Origin: Lacinutrix himadriensis
GTDB lineage: Bacteria > Bacteroidota > Bacteroidia > Flavobacteriales > Flavobacteriaceae
Length of the DNA stretch: 64,000 nt
Reading direction: 5' to 3'
Assembly: GCF_001418105.1 (NCBI RefSeq)
Contig: NZ_LIQI01000022.1
Span: 124,001 to 188,000 of the forward strand
Positions 23,747 through 31,597 of the stretch are shown piece after piece. Each line of letters starts with the position of its first letter. The first letter of the stretch is position 1. Below the pieces are notes generated by a model, which was given only the letters and a program-made list of their open reading frames with translations, was not told the DNA's origin and made no database searches. The position numbers were made by a program, and so were the translations under genes.

Positions 23747-23764
23747 TTCCCACCTTCGTGGGAA
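23747..23764 (+). repeat. CTTC-loop hairpin directly before thyA
   Basis: TTCCCAC and GTGGGAA arms enclose a CTTC loop and end five bases before the thyA ATG. The etfA leader copy has T-A instead of C-G at one stem position, so pairing is conserved. In mRNA the hairpin would sit in the ribosome-binding region. Confidence 0.55.
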
Positions 23765-23769
23765 ATACT

Positions 23770-24594
23770 ATGAAACAATATTTAGACCTAGTACAACACG
23801 TTTTAGAAAACGGAAACCAAAAAGGAGATAGAACAGGAACAGGAACAAAAAGTGTTTTTGGTCACCAAATGCGTTTTGATTTAAGTGAAGGTTTCCCAAT
23901 GGTAACCACTAAAAAATTACACTTAAAATCTATTATTTACGAATTACTTTGGTTCTTAAAAGGCGATACAAATATTAATTACCTTACCGAAAACGGCGTA
24001 AAAATCTGGAATAGTTGGGCTGACGAAAATGGCGACTTAGGTCCTGTTTATGGTCACCAATGGAGAAATTGGAACGATGATGAAATTGATCAAATTAAAG
24101 AAGTAATTCACGCTTTAAAAACCAATCCGAATAGTAGAAGAATGTTAGTTTCTGCTTGGAATCCTTCCGTGTTACCAGATACTTCAAAATCCTTTAGCGA
24201 GAATGTTGCTAATGGTAAAGCAGCACTTCCTCCTTGTCACGCTTTCTTTCAGTTTTATGTAGCAGACGGCAAATTATCTTGTCAATTATACCAACGTAGT
24301 GCAGATATCTTTTTAGGTGTTCCGTTTAATATTGCTAGTTATGCATTATTCACCATGATGATGGCACAAGTTTGTGGCTACCAAGCAGGAGATTTTATTC
24401 ATACTTTTGGGGATGCACATATTTACAGCAACCATATCGAGCAATTAGAATTACAATTATCTCGCGAACCAAGAGCACTTCCTAAAATGAAAATCAATCC
24501 AGATGTAAAAGATATTTTCGACTTTACTTTTGATGATTTCACGCTAGAAGATTACAACCCGCATGCCCATATTAAAGGAGCAGTTGCTGTTTAA
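23770..24594 (+). CDS. thyA: thymidylate synthase
   Basis: This enzyme methylates dUMP to dTMP using methylenetetrahydrofolate. The ATG at 23770 gives 274 residues ([12 protein letters not shown]); a GTG at 23758 would place the start inside a hairpin. Seen are [20 protein letters not shown], the active-site cysteine in [34 protein letters not shown] and HIYSNHIEQ. Dihydrofolate reductase is encoded 1.5 kb downstream, a usual partnership, though interrupted here by two unrelated genes. Confidence 0.97.
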   Translation: MKQYLDLVQHVLENGNQKGDRTGTGTKSVFGHQMRFDLSEGFPMVTTKKLHLKSIIYELLWFLKGDTNINYLTENGVKIWNSWADENGDLGPVYGHQWRNWNDDEIDQIKEVIHALKTNPNSRRMLVSAWNPSVLPDTSKSFSENVANGKAALPPCHAFFQFYVADGKLSCQLYQRSADIFLGVPFNIASYALFTMMMAQVCGYQAGDFIHTFGDAHIYSNHIEQLELQLSREPRALPKMKINPDVKDIFDFTFDDFTLEDYNPHAHIKGAVAV

Positions 24595-24607
24595 TTAAAA
24601 AAAACAA

Positions 24608-25447
24608 ATGAAATACTTAACCCTTCTTGTATGCTTATGGTGTACCACTTTTTCTTTTTCACAAGACAATCTAAAAACAATAAACGAAGTCACAGAAAAT
24701 TCTGAAGAAGCTCCATTTCAAGTAATTGAAAATGTACCCATTTATCCTGGTTGTGATGAAAACATGGGGAATCCAGCGCTTAAAAAATGTATGAGTTCTA
24801 AATTGGCGACTTTGGTTAATAAAAACTTCAACACCAAACTAGCACAATCCCTTCATCTTTCTCCTGGTAAACATAGAATTAGTGTACAGTTCAAAGTAGA
24901 CACAAAAGGTAATGTAGTTGATGTTAGAGCAAGAGCTCCGCATCCAACACTAGAAAAAGAAGCGATTAGGGTTACACAACTAATACCGCAATTAGATAAA
25001 CCAGGTTATCAAAAAGGTAAACCGGTTATTGTGCCTTATGGATTTCCAATAAGTTTTACGGTAGAAGGTGCTCCTAACTCTTCGACAGCAGAAAAAATAA
25101 CTAAAGTAGATAGCTATCCAGTTTACAGAAGTTGCAGTGAAAATCTAGACTTACAAGGCACAAAAAGCTGTACCACCGAAAAAATAGTAGACTTTATTAA
25201 ATTAGGTTTTAATTATGAATTAGCAGATAAGCTATTCCCTCAAGACAAGTCAACACAGTTTTTAGTAGAATTTACTATTGATGAAAAAGGAAAGACCAAA
25301 AACATCACTGCCAAAGCACATAAAAAAGAAATTGCTGCAGAAGCGATAAAGCTTTTAAAACGACTTCCAAAAATGAAAAAGCCAGGGTATTTAAATGGCA
25401 AGCCAGTCGCAGTTCCATTTCGAATTTTAATGACTATTTATTTTTAA
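24608..25447 (+). CDS. exported protein with two tandem TonB C-terminal-like domains
   Basis: The 279-residue protein has a signal peptide (1-19, ending FSFSQ) and two repeats of about 115 residues. Each repeat has an Y-P-x-Y/G-x-x-C cysteine start (IYPGCDEN; VYRSCSEN), a second cysteine (KKCMS; KSCTT), an FKVDTKGNV / FTIDEKGKT strand, a PGYQKGKPV / PGYLNGKPV turn and a VPYGFPISF / VPFRILMTI end. The repeats match the TonB_C fold but there is no membrane anchor or Pro-rich spacer, so it is not a classical TonB. Periplasmic binding is the best guess. Confidence 0.7.
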   Translation: MKYLTLLVCLWCTTFSFSQDNLKTINEVTENSEEAPFQVIENVPIYPGCDENMGNPALKKCMSSKLATLVNKNFNTKLAQSLHLSPGKHRISVQFKVDTKGNVVDVRARAPHPTLEKEAIRVTQLIPQLDKPGYQKGKPVIVPYGFPISFTVEGAPNSSTAEKITKVDSYPVYRSCSENLDLQGTKSCTTEKIVDFIKLGFNYELADKLFPQDKSTQFLVEFTIDEKGKTKNITAKAHKKEIAAEAIKLLKRLPKMKKPGYLNGKPVAVPFRILMTIYF

Positions 25448-25473
25448 TAGCTTGCCTTTTTCGTAAAAGATAT

Positions 25474-25521
25474 AAAACAAAAAAGGTGTATTCTAATTAA
25501 AGAATACACCTTTTTTGTTTT
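25474..25521. terminator. bidirectional terminator
   Basis: A 21-bp stem, with core GGTGTATTCT paired to AGAATACACC, has a six-base loop and A/T-runs on both sides. It serves both converging genes. Confidence 0.85.
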
Positions 25522-25533
25522 ATTAGTCGCGTA

Positions 25534-25830
25534 TTACAAATTTATCACACTATTGTCTGATGCTGCAAACTCGTTCCAAACAAAAGCATCTGCTTGTTCC
25601 TCGTTTTGCCATTGTCCGTCAACAACATATTTAAATTCGTAAGAACTGCCACTTTCTAAGTTTACTGTTCCTTTAAATGTTCCGTTCTTTAATTTTTGTA
25701 AAGGTTCTGCTTTTGCATCCCAATTGTTCCAATTCCCTACTACTAAAACTTCTTTTGCATCTTTAGCAGGAACTGTAAATGTTACTTTACAAACTGGCTT
25801 ACTTTTTAAAAATTGTTTCTTAATTGCCAT
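25534..25830 (-). CDS. isoamylase early-set / AMPK-type glycogen-binding (CBM48) protein
   Basis: The 98-residue protein is a single E-set/CBM48 domain: CKVTFTVPAKDAKEVLVVGNWNNWDAKAEPLQKLKNG, then GSSYEFKYVVDGQWQNEEQAD. The tryptophans in NWNNWD and the KYVVDG strand are the glycogen-binding features. It is probably cytoplasmic (no signal peptide). Such single-domain proteins are common in Bacteroidota; a partner enzyme is not adjacent. Confidence 0.88.
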   Translation of the reverse strand: MAIKKQFLKSKPVCKVTFTVPAKDAKEVLVVGNWNNWDAKAEPLQKLKNGTFKGTVNLESGSSYEFKYVVDGQWQNEEQADAFVWNEFAASDNSVINL

Positions 25831-26082
25831 AATATTATTGATTTAAGCTAGTTCAAATTAAATAAGAAAGTTAGAGGTATCAAAAAAATAAATACCTAAT
25901 TTTGAATTATTATTTTATTATTATAAATCCCATAGTAAAAGTATTAAATAACTATAAAACGGATTCAGAATTAAAGAATATAATAATCATAAAAACAACA
26001 TAAAACACTGAAAACCAAACTATATCGTTTTAGTGAAAGACAAAAAGGAATTCAGTAACTTTACATAAGAAATCTATTAAAT

Positions 26083-26991
26083 ATGTTCGGTAAAAAGAAA
26101 AATAAACCACAAATAGACCAAGAGCAATTACAACTTATACAAAATGCACAACGAAGAATAAAACAGAAAAAACGTTTTTATTCTCATACTATCGTATTTG
26201 CAATTTTTGCTATAATACTATACACTCTTAATGTTGGTTTACAATTAGCAGATGAGTTTACACTAGCAACACTTCCTTGGTCTGTAGTAATCATTGCTAT
26301 TTGGTTTGCGCTATTATTTTGGCATTTTTTAAATGTGTTTTTGTTTCAAACCTTTATGGGAAAAGAATGGGAAGCAAAACAACTAGAAAAACTAGTAAGC
26401 AAGCAACAAGCACGTATTGAAAAATTAAAAATAAATCTTAAAAAAGAAGCGCCACATATTGCAGAAACAGAAATCTACAATGAAAATTTAGCCGCTAAAA
26501 AACAAGTCTTAACTATTATTGTTGCTGCTGGAGAAAACGATGCTATTGGTAAAGACAATAAGCTTATCTGGCATTTACGTGATGATTTAATACGCTTTAA
26601 AGCTCTTACTTCTGGACACCACATTATCATGGGAAGAAAAACCTTTGAAAGCTTCCCGAAGCCATTACCAAACAGAACACATGTGGTTATAAGCAGACAA
26701 GAAAACTACCAAGTTCCTGAAGGAGTTATTGTGGTAAACTCTCTAGAAAAAGCGATTGCAATTGCTAAAAAAGATATGCAACCTTATATTATTGGTGGCG
26801 GTGAAATTTACAAACAAGCCATGGCTTTAGTTGATAAAATAGAAATTACACGTGTTCATGAAGCATTTGAAGCAGATACCTTTTTTCCAAAAATAGATAC
26901 TTCTATCTGGAAAAAAACCAACGATAAACACCACCAAAAAGATGAAAATCATAAATTTGATTTTTCTTTTTTGACCTATGTTAGAAAATAA
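26083..26991 (+). CDS. fusion: 2TM membrane domain + dihydrofolate reductase
   Basis: Residues about 1-140 hold a 2TM domain: two membrane helices (about 30-52 and 68-92, HTIVFAIFAIILYTLNVGL; WSVVIIAIWFALLFWHFL) followed by a charged helical linker. Residues about 145-302 are a full DHFR: LTIIVAAGENDAIGKDNKLIWHL, DDLIRFKALTSGHHIIMGRKTFESF, PYIIGGGEIYKQAM. It reduces dihydrofolate made by ThyA. The fusion would tether DHFR to the inner membrane, unusual for a soluble enzyme. The reading frame is continuous. It overlaps the next gene by one base. Confidence 0.9.
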   Translation: MFGKKKNKPQIDQEQLQLIQNAQRRIKQKKRFYSHTIVFAIFAIILYTLNVGLQLADEFTLATLPWSVVIIAIWFALLFWHFLNVFLFQTFMGKEWEAKQLEKLVSKQQARIEKLKINLKKEAPHIAETEIYNENLAAKKQVLTIIVAAGENDAIGKDNKLIWHLRDDLIRFKALTSGHHIIMGRKTFESFPKPLPNRTHVVISRQENYQVPEGVIVVNSLEKAIAIAKKDMQPYIIGGGEIYKQAMALVDKIEITRVHEAFEADTFFPKIDTSIWKKTNDKHHQKDENHKFDFSFLTYVRK

Positions 26992-27479
26992 TGAGAACTA
27001 CAAACCATAAATTCTCACAAAGTCTATTTGTGATTTTTCTATTTATGGTTTTCACCAAAACCAACGCGCAAGCACTTTACAAAACACCATCTGGTAAAAA
27101 GTATCATTTAAGCAGTTGCAGAATGGTCGAAAATGTTTCTAAGAAACTTTCAGATATAGATATCTCTACATATGGTTTAACTCCTTGTAAAATTTGCAAA
27201 CCACCCATTCAAACAAATATTACAAGTAGTTTCTCGAATACTAATAAAGCGGTTGGAACTTCTAAAACGGCACAATGCAAAGGAAAAACTAAAAAAGGCA
27301 CTAGGTGTAAACATAAAACTAGCTTGGCTAACGGTTATTGCTATCAACATACAAGTCAAAACAGTAATTCCTATAATACCACAAACCAAACTACAAGTTC
27401 TACCTGTGGCGCAAGAACAAAATCTGGAGGTTTCTGTAAACGAAAAGTAAAAAATGGAGCTCGATGTTATCAACATTAG
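26991..27479 (+). CDS. exported Cys/His-rich protein with Ada-like and CxH zinc-knuckle repeats (DUF5763-like)
   Basis: The 162-residue protein has a signal peptide (1-26, ending KTNAQ). A segment KKYHLSSCRMVEN...LTPCKICKPP (about 36-66) has the spacing of an Ada-type metal site. Two repeats of C-x4-TKxGxxC-K-x-K then G-x-C-Y-Q-H follow (QCKGKTKKGTRCKHK...GYCYQH; TCGARTKSGGFCKRK...GARCYQH). ATG overlaps the DHFR stop (TAATG), so translation is coupled. Metal binding is likely; function is unknown. Confidence 0.7.
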   Translation: MRTTNHKFSQSLFVIFLFMVFTKTNAQALYKTPSGKKYHLSSCRMVENVSKKLSDIDISTYGLTPCKICKPPIQTNITSSFSNTNKAVGTSKTAQCKGKTKKGTRCKHKTSLANGYCYQHTSQNSNSYNTTNQTTSSTCGARTKSGGFCKRKVKNGARCYQH

Positions 27480-27505
27480 CTCCATTTTTGTTAAATAAAA
27501 ATAAA

Positions 27506-27527
27506 AAACATACCAACTAGTATTTTT
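27506..27527. promoter_or_regulatory. TetR operator candidate upstream of its own gene
   Basis: A 22-bp inverted repeat: AAACATACCA, two bases, TAGTATTTTT. It matches the site at 28163-28184 in 18 of 22 positions. A -7 box TACCTTTG (27533-27540) follows only 4 bp before the ATG, so the mRNA may be nearly leaderless. Confidence 0.65.
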
Positions 27528-27544
27528 TCATATACCTTTGTACT

Positions 27545-28147
27545 ATGCAACAAGATTTAAAATCGGAAATCACAAAACAAACCATTCTCAATGAATCGTT
27601 TAAACTGTTTTATGAAAATGGTTTTAAAACGACGAGTGTAGATAAAATAATGAAGGCGACTAAGCTCACTAAAGGTGCCTTTTATCATCATTACAAAAAC
27701 AAAAAGGAATTAGGCCTTGCTGTTATTAGCTTAAAACTAGAAAAAAGAGTTTGTGAAGGCATGATTCTTCCTTTGTATACATCTGGTAATCCCTTAGAAA
27801 TTTTAGAAGCCACGTTTTTAGAACGATTAAAATCTTTTCCTATCTACGATAAGCAACATGGTTGTCCAATGAATAATTTTATTAACGAGATTGGCGATCT
27901 TGAAATTGCCTATCAAATAGCATTGCGAAATATTATTGAAGATTGGAAAGCAGCTTTAATCCTATTAATAGAAAGAGGTAAAAGTGAAAACACTATAAAT
28001 AAAAACATTTCTAGTAATGCAGTTGCTGTATATCTTATTAGTGCTTTTGAAGGGATTCGAGGTATTAGAAAATTATATGATAATGATGACATTCTAGAGG
28101 AATATATTGCTGGGCTTTCCTTATACTTAAAACAACTTAAGGCTTAA
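27545..28147 (+). CDS. TetR/AcrR family transcriptional repressor
   Basis: The 200-residue protein has an N-terminal TetR helix-turn-helix (about 12-58: TILNESFKLFYENGFKTTSVDKIMKATKLTKGAFYHHYKNKKELG). The helical ligand domain contains KQHGCPMNNFINEIGD and AAGE-like helices found in reactive-compound sensors. Two matching palindromes, before this gene and before the HAD gene downstream, suggest autoregulation and control of the HAD-SDR operon. The cysteines at C-E-G and G-C-P-M could sense electrophiles (speculative). Confidence 0.88.
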   Translation: MQQDLKSEITKQTILNESFKLFYENGFKTTSVDKIMKATKLTKGAFYHHYKNKKELGLAVISLKLEKRVCEGMILPLYTSGNPLEILEATFLERLKSFPIYDKQHGCPMNNFINEIGDLEIAYQIALRNIIEDWKAALILLIERGKSENTINKNISSNAVAVYLISAFEGIRGIRKLYDNDDILEEYIAGLSLYLKQLKA

Positions 28148-28162
28148 TTTTTTTTTAACACA

Positions 28163-28185
28163 AAACATACTAGGTAGTATGTTTG
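28163..28185 (+). promoter_or_regulatory. TetR operator overlapping the -7 box of the HAD-SDR operon
   Basis: AAACATACTA and TAGTATGTTT arms around GG form a 22-bp inverted repeat (28163-28184). The right arm contains TATGTTTG (28178-28185), a match to the TAnnTTTG -7 box, so a bound repressor would block the promoter. Confidence 0.7.
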
Positions 28186-28198
28186 TAAAAACTAAAAC

Positions 28199-28999
28199 AT
28201 GAAAAAAGAAAAAAACAACAGAAGAGATTTTATTAAGAAAACAGCAATGATAGGTTTGGCTGCGCCACATTTAGCATTTAGCTCTACCTTACAACAAACC
28301 ACTAAAACAGAAGACATGAACACCAGACCAAAAGTATTATTTTTTGACGTTAATGAAACATTACTAGATCTTACAGCAATGAAAGAAAGTGTTGGTAAAG
28401 CGCTAGGAAACAGAAGTGATTTATTGCCACTATGGTTTACAACCATGTTACAATACTCCTTAGTTACTACAGTAGGAAGAAAGTATAACGATTTCGGGAT
28501 TATAGGTGCAGCTGCATTACAAATGGTAGCTTCCAACCACGGAATCACCATATCTGAAACCGATGCAAGAGAAGCTATTTTAGGTCCTATTCGATCTTTA
28601 CCTGCACATCCAGAAGTAAAAGCTGCGCTACAAAAATTAAGAGATGCAGGATACAAACTAGTATCTTTTACTAACTCGTCAAACAAAGGCGTGCAAACCC
28701 AATTTGAAAATGCTGGATTAATCGAGTTTTTTGATGCGCGTTTAAGTATTGAAGATATAGGAAAGTTCAAACCAGATACCGATGCTTACGATTGGGCAGC
28801 TAGAAAAATGGGGGTTCAATCCAACGAATGTTTATTAATAGCAGCACACGGTTGGGATATTGCAGGTGCAATTTGGGCAAATTGGAGAGGGGCTTTTGTT
28901 AGTAGACCTGGAGCACAATTATATCCATTAGCGGAAAAACCAGAAATAATTGCGCCTAATTTAACCGAGATTGCAGATAAACTAATTGCTTTAAAGTAA
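28199..28999 (+). CDS. haloacid dehalogenase type II-like HAD hydrolase with twin-arginine-type N-terminus
   Basis: The 266-residue protein has an N-terminus with an RRDFIKK twin-arginine motif and a hydrophobic stretch (TAMIGLAAPHLAFS), then an L-2-haloacid dehalogenase fold from about residue 42: nucleophile motif FFDVNETLLDL, SFTNSSNKG, KPDTDAYDWAARKMG and AAHGWDIAGAIWANWRGAFV. Type II dehalogenases are normally cytoplasmic, so export is notable. A later ATG (residue 40, MNTRPKV) would give the cytoplasmic form. It is first in an operon with the SDR, under the TetR. Confidence 0.85.
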   Translation: MKKEKNNRRDFIKKTAMIGLAAPHLAFSSTLQQTTKTEDMNTRPKVLFFDVNETLLDLTAMKESVGKALGNRSDLLPLWFTTMLQYSLVTTVGRKYNDFGIIGAAALQMVASNHGITISETDAREAILGPIRSLPAHPEVKAALQKLRDAGYKLVSFTNSSNKGVQTQFENAGLIEFFDARLSIEDIGKFKPDTDAYDWAARKMGVQSNECLLIAAHGWDIAGAIWANWRGAFVSRPGAQLYPLAEKPEIIAPNLTEIADKLIALK

Positions 29000-29033
29000 G
29001 TTGCAATTTATATAACGCTTAAACCATACATAT

Positions 29034-29768
29034 ATGAAACTAGAAAACAAAGTAATTATAGTAACTGGTTCTTCTAAAGGAATTGGTAGAGAAATAGCAA
29101 CACTTTTAGCTAAAAACGGAGCGAAAATAGTTATAAATCATTCGAATAGTGAAACGGAAGCTAACGCGACTCTAGAAACTATTAAAGCGCAAGGTGGAAC
29201 TGCTATTGTTGTTCAAGCAGATGTAAGTAAAAAAGAGGAAGTTACGGCATTATTTGACCAAGCTATCGCTACATTTGAAAAAGTAGATGTATTAATAAAC
29301 AATGCTGGTGTTATGATTTCGAAGAAATTAAAAGATAATACGGAAGCCGATTTTACCAAACAATTTAACGTCAATGTAAAAGGTGTTTTTAACACACTAC
29401 AAGAAGCTAGCAGTAAATTAGCAGACAACGGAAACATTATCAATATTTCTTCAAGTACTGTAAAATTAATGTTTCCTACTTACGCACTATATTCCGCAAC
29501 AAAAGCTGCAGTAGAACAAATGACACGTGTATTTTCTAAAGAAATAGGAAGAGGGATTTCGGTAAATGCACTAGCTCCTGGAGCAACAGAAACCGAATTA
29601 TTTTTAAAAGGTAAATCGCAAGAATTTATAGATAAACTAAGCAGCATGAATGCTTTCAACCGACTTGCCAAACCAATAGATATTGCAAAAGTGGCTTTAT
29701 TTTTAGCTAGCGACGATTCCAAATGGATTTCAGGACAAGTAATTGGTGCTAATGGCGCATTGGTATAA
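29034..29768 (+). CDS. short-chain dehydrogenase/reductase (SDR) family oxidoreductase
   Basis: The 244-residue classical SDR has cofactor motif TGSSKGIGREIA (about 11-22), NNAGVMIS (about 89), catalytic Ser in NISSS, and YSATK (Tyr/Lys about 151-155). It is NAD(P)-dependent; Asn-His-Ser after the second strand suggests NADP(H). It starts 34 bp after the HAD gene, most likely in one transcript controlled by the upstream TetR. Substrate is unknown; a detoxification pair is plausible. Confidence 0.9.
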   Translation: MKLENKVIIVTGSSKGIGREIATLLAKNGAKIVINHSNSETEANATLETIKAQGGTAIVVQADVSKKEEVTALFDQAIATFEKVDVLINNAGVMISKKLKDNTEADFTKQFNVNVKGVFNTLQEASSKLADNGNIINISSSTVKLMFPTYALYSATKAAVEQMTRVFSKEIGRGISVNALAPGATETELFLKGKSQEFIDKLSSMNAFNRLAKPIDIAKVALFLASDDSKWISGQVIGANGALV

Positions 29769-29823
29769 TTCGAAACATAAAAAATCTTTAATCCGCTATC
29801 GCAATTTTTCATAAATTCGCAAT

Positions 29824-31380
29824 ATGATTAAAGACATCCAACTTCGTGTTTCCTTAAAGGAAGAAGAAATACCAAATATTCTATTAAAGAAAGCTTCCAA
29901 AAACTTAGGAATTCCTTATGGCGATATTTCAGGAATTAAAGTATTACGTAAATCTATTGATGCACGTAAAGCTAAAATCATCTTTAATTATAAAGTTGCT
30001 GTTTTTATAAACGAGCCTGTTCCGCAAACTTCTGATTACTCGTTTGAATACAAAGATGTTTCTAATGCAAAACCGATACACATTATAGGTTTTGGTCCTG
30101 CAGGAATGTATGCTGCATTGCGTTGTATAGAGTTAGGTTTTAAACCTATTGTTTTAGAACGTGGTAAAAACGTGCAAGACAGACGTCGGGATTTAAAAGC
30201 CATTAACCAAGATCATTTTGTAAACGAAGATTCTAATTATTGCTTTGGTGAAGGTGGCGCCGGAACCTATAGTGATGGTAAACTATACACACGTAGTTTA
30301 AAACGTGGTGATGTGCGTCGTATTTTTGAAAACCTTGTATTTCACGGAGCAACAGACCAAATTTTGGTAGATGCCCATCCTCATATTGGAACCAATAAAT
30401 TACCAAAAGTAGTTTCTAATATTAGAGAAACCATTTTAAAATTTGGTGGTGAAATTCATTTTGAATCTCGTGTTACCGATTTTGTCATCAAAAACAATGC
30501 AATTCAAGCCTTACAATTGCAAAATGGTACAGAGCTAATCGCAAACCGCGTTATTTTGGCCACTGGTCATTCTGCTCGTGATATTTATTATTTACTACAT
30601 AAAAAAGAGATTGCGCTACAAGCAAAATCTTTTGCAATGGGAGTTCGTGTAGAGCACCCACAACATATTATAGACGCTATTCAATACCATTGTGATGGGA
30701 ATCGTAGCGAACTACTTCCTGCTGCTGCATACAGTTTAGTGCACCAAGTTAACGATCGAGGGGTTTACTCTTTTTGCATGTGTCCTGGTGGTTTTATTGT
30801 TCCTGCTGCTACTGCAAATGGTGAAGTAGTTGTGAATGGTATGTCGCCTTCTAAACGAAATAACGAGTTCGCTAATTCTGGTATTGTTGTTGAAATTAAC
30901 GTCGATAAAGATTTAGCTAAATATGAAAAATTTGGTGTTTTAAAAGGATTAGAATACCAAAAAGATTTTGAAAAACTAGCATTTAATGCTGGTGGAAGAA
31001 GTCAGACTGCACCAGCACAACGACTAACCGATTTTGTAGATGGTAATTTATCCTCTAGTTTAAATCCTACCTCATACCAACCAGGATTACAATCGGCACC
31101 ATTACATTCTTTATTTCCTAAATTTATAGGAAGCAGATTACGTCAAGGTTTCAAAGCTTTTGGGTCTAAAATGAGAGGTTTTCACACCGAAGAAGCCAAT
31201 ATTATTGGTGTAGAATCTAGAACGTCTTCTCCTGTTAATATCCCAAGAAACGAAAATTTAGAACATCCTGAAATTATCGGACTTTTCCCTTGTGGTGAAG
31301 GAGGTGGTTATGCTGGTGGAATTGTTTCTGCTGCAATGGATGGGGAACGTTGTGCAGAATCTGCCATTGTTGGGTTATAA
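29824..31380 (+). CDS. FAD-dependent oxidoreductase (COG2509-type)
   Basis: The 518-residue protein has a characteristic N-terminal module (IQLRVSLKEEEIPNILLKKASKNL, about 5-28). The FAD Rossmann motif HIIGFGPAGMYAALRCIELG is at about 90-109, then NYCFGEGGAGTYSDGKLYTR (about 139-158) and a C-terminal FPCGEGGGYAGGIVSAAMDGERCAE. This matches the widespread, poorly characterised NAD(FAD)-utilising dehydrogenase family. It stands alone between the SDR and fabD. Confidence 0.88.
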   Translation: MIKDIQLRVSLKEEEIPNILLKKASKNLGIPYGDISGIKVLRKSIDARKAKIIFNYKVAVFINEPVPQTSDYSFEYKDVSNAKPIHIIGFGPAGMYAALRCIELGFKPIVLERGKNVQDRRRDLKAINQDHFVNEDSNYCFGEGGAGTYSDGKLYTRSLKRGDVRRIFENLVFHGATDQILVDAHPHIGTNKLPKVVSNIRETILKFGGEIHFESRVTDFVIKNNAIQALQLQNGTELIANRVILATGHSARDIYYLLHKKEIALQAKSFAMGVRVEHPQHIIDAIQYHCDGNRSELLPAAAYSLVHQVNDRGVYSFCMCPGGFIVPAATANGEVVVNGMSPSKRNNEFANSGIVVEINVDKDLAKYEKFGVLKGLEYQKDFEKLAFNAGGRSQTAPAQRLTDFVDGNLSSSLNPTSYQPGLQSAPLHSLFPKFIGSRLRQGFKAFGSKMRGFHTEEANIIGVESRTSSPVNIPRNENLEHPEIIGLFPCGEGGGYAGGIVSAAMDGERCAESAIVGL

Positions 31381-31569
31381 AAAACAGAATAGAGGTTTAT
31401 TGCTAACCCCATTTAAAATGTTGAGAATTCTTATTTAAACATTTACTTTTTATTGATTTTTTTTTAAAGAATAATGAAGACAACTGGCTGTTTATTATCA
31501 AAAGAAACAAGTCTATATTCTTGATTCTTTAAGCGAAGTGATCTTTTCTCTTTATAAATAATTTATTCC

Positions 31570-31577
31570 TATTTTTG
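31570..31577 (+). promoter_or_regulatory. -7 box of fabD-lspA
   Basis: TATTTTTG matches TAnnTTTG 20 bp before the fabD ATG. No convincing -33 TTG is visible. Confidence 0.45.
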
Positions 31578-31597
31578 CAACTCAAAATTTAAAACAA

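Larger units (their letters stand above)
23431..23769. other. 339-bp intergenic stretch with palindrome, terminator and repeat remnants
   Basis: No gene is seen. It holds a perfect 18-bp palindrome (TCTCTTTAGCTAAAGAGA, 23456-23473), the nupC terminator, a fragment reading TGTCATGTTGAGCGCAGTCG (about 23671-23690) typical of an interspersed flavobacterial repeat, and the CTTC-loop hairpin at 23747-23764. Confidence 0.6.
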
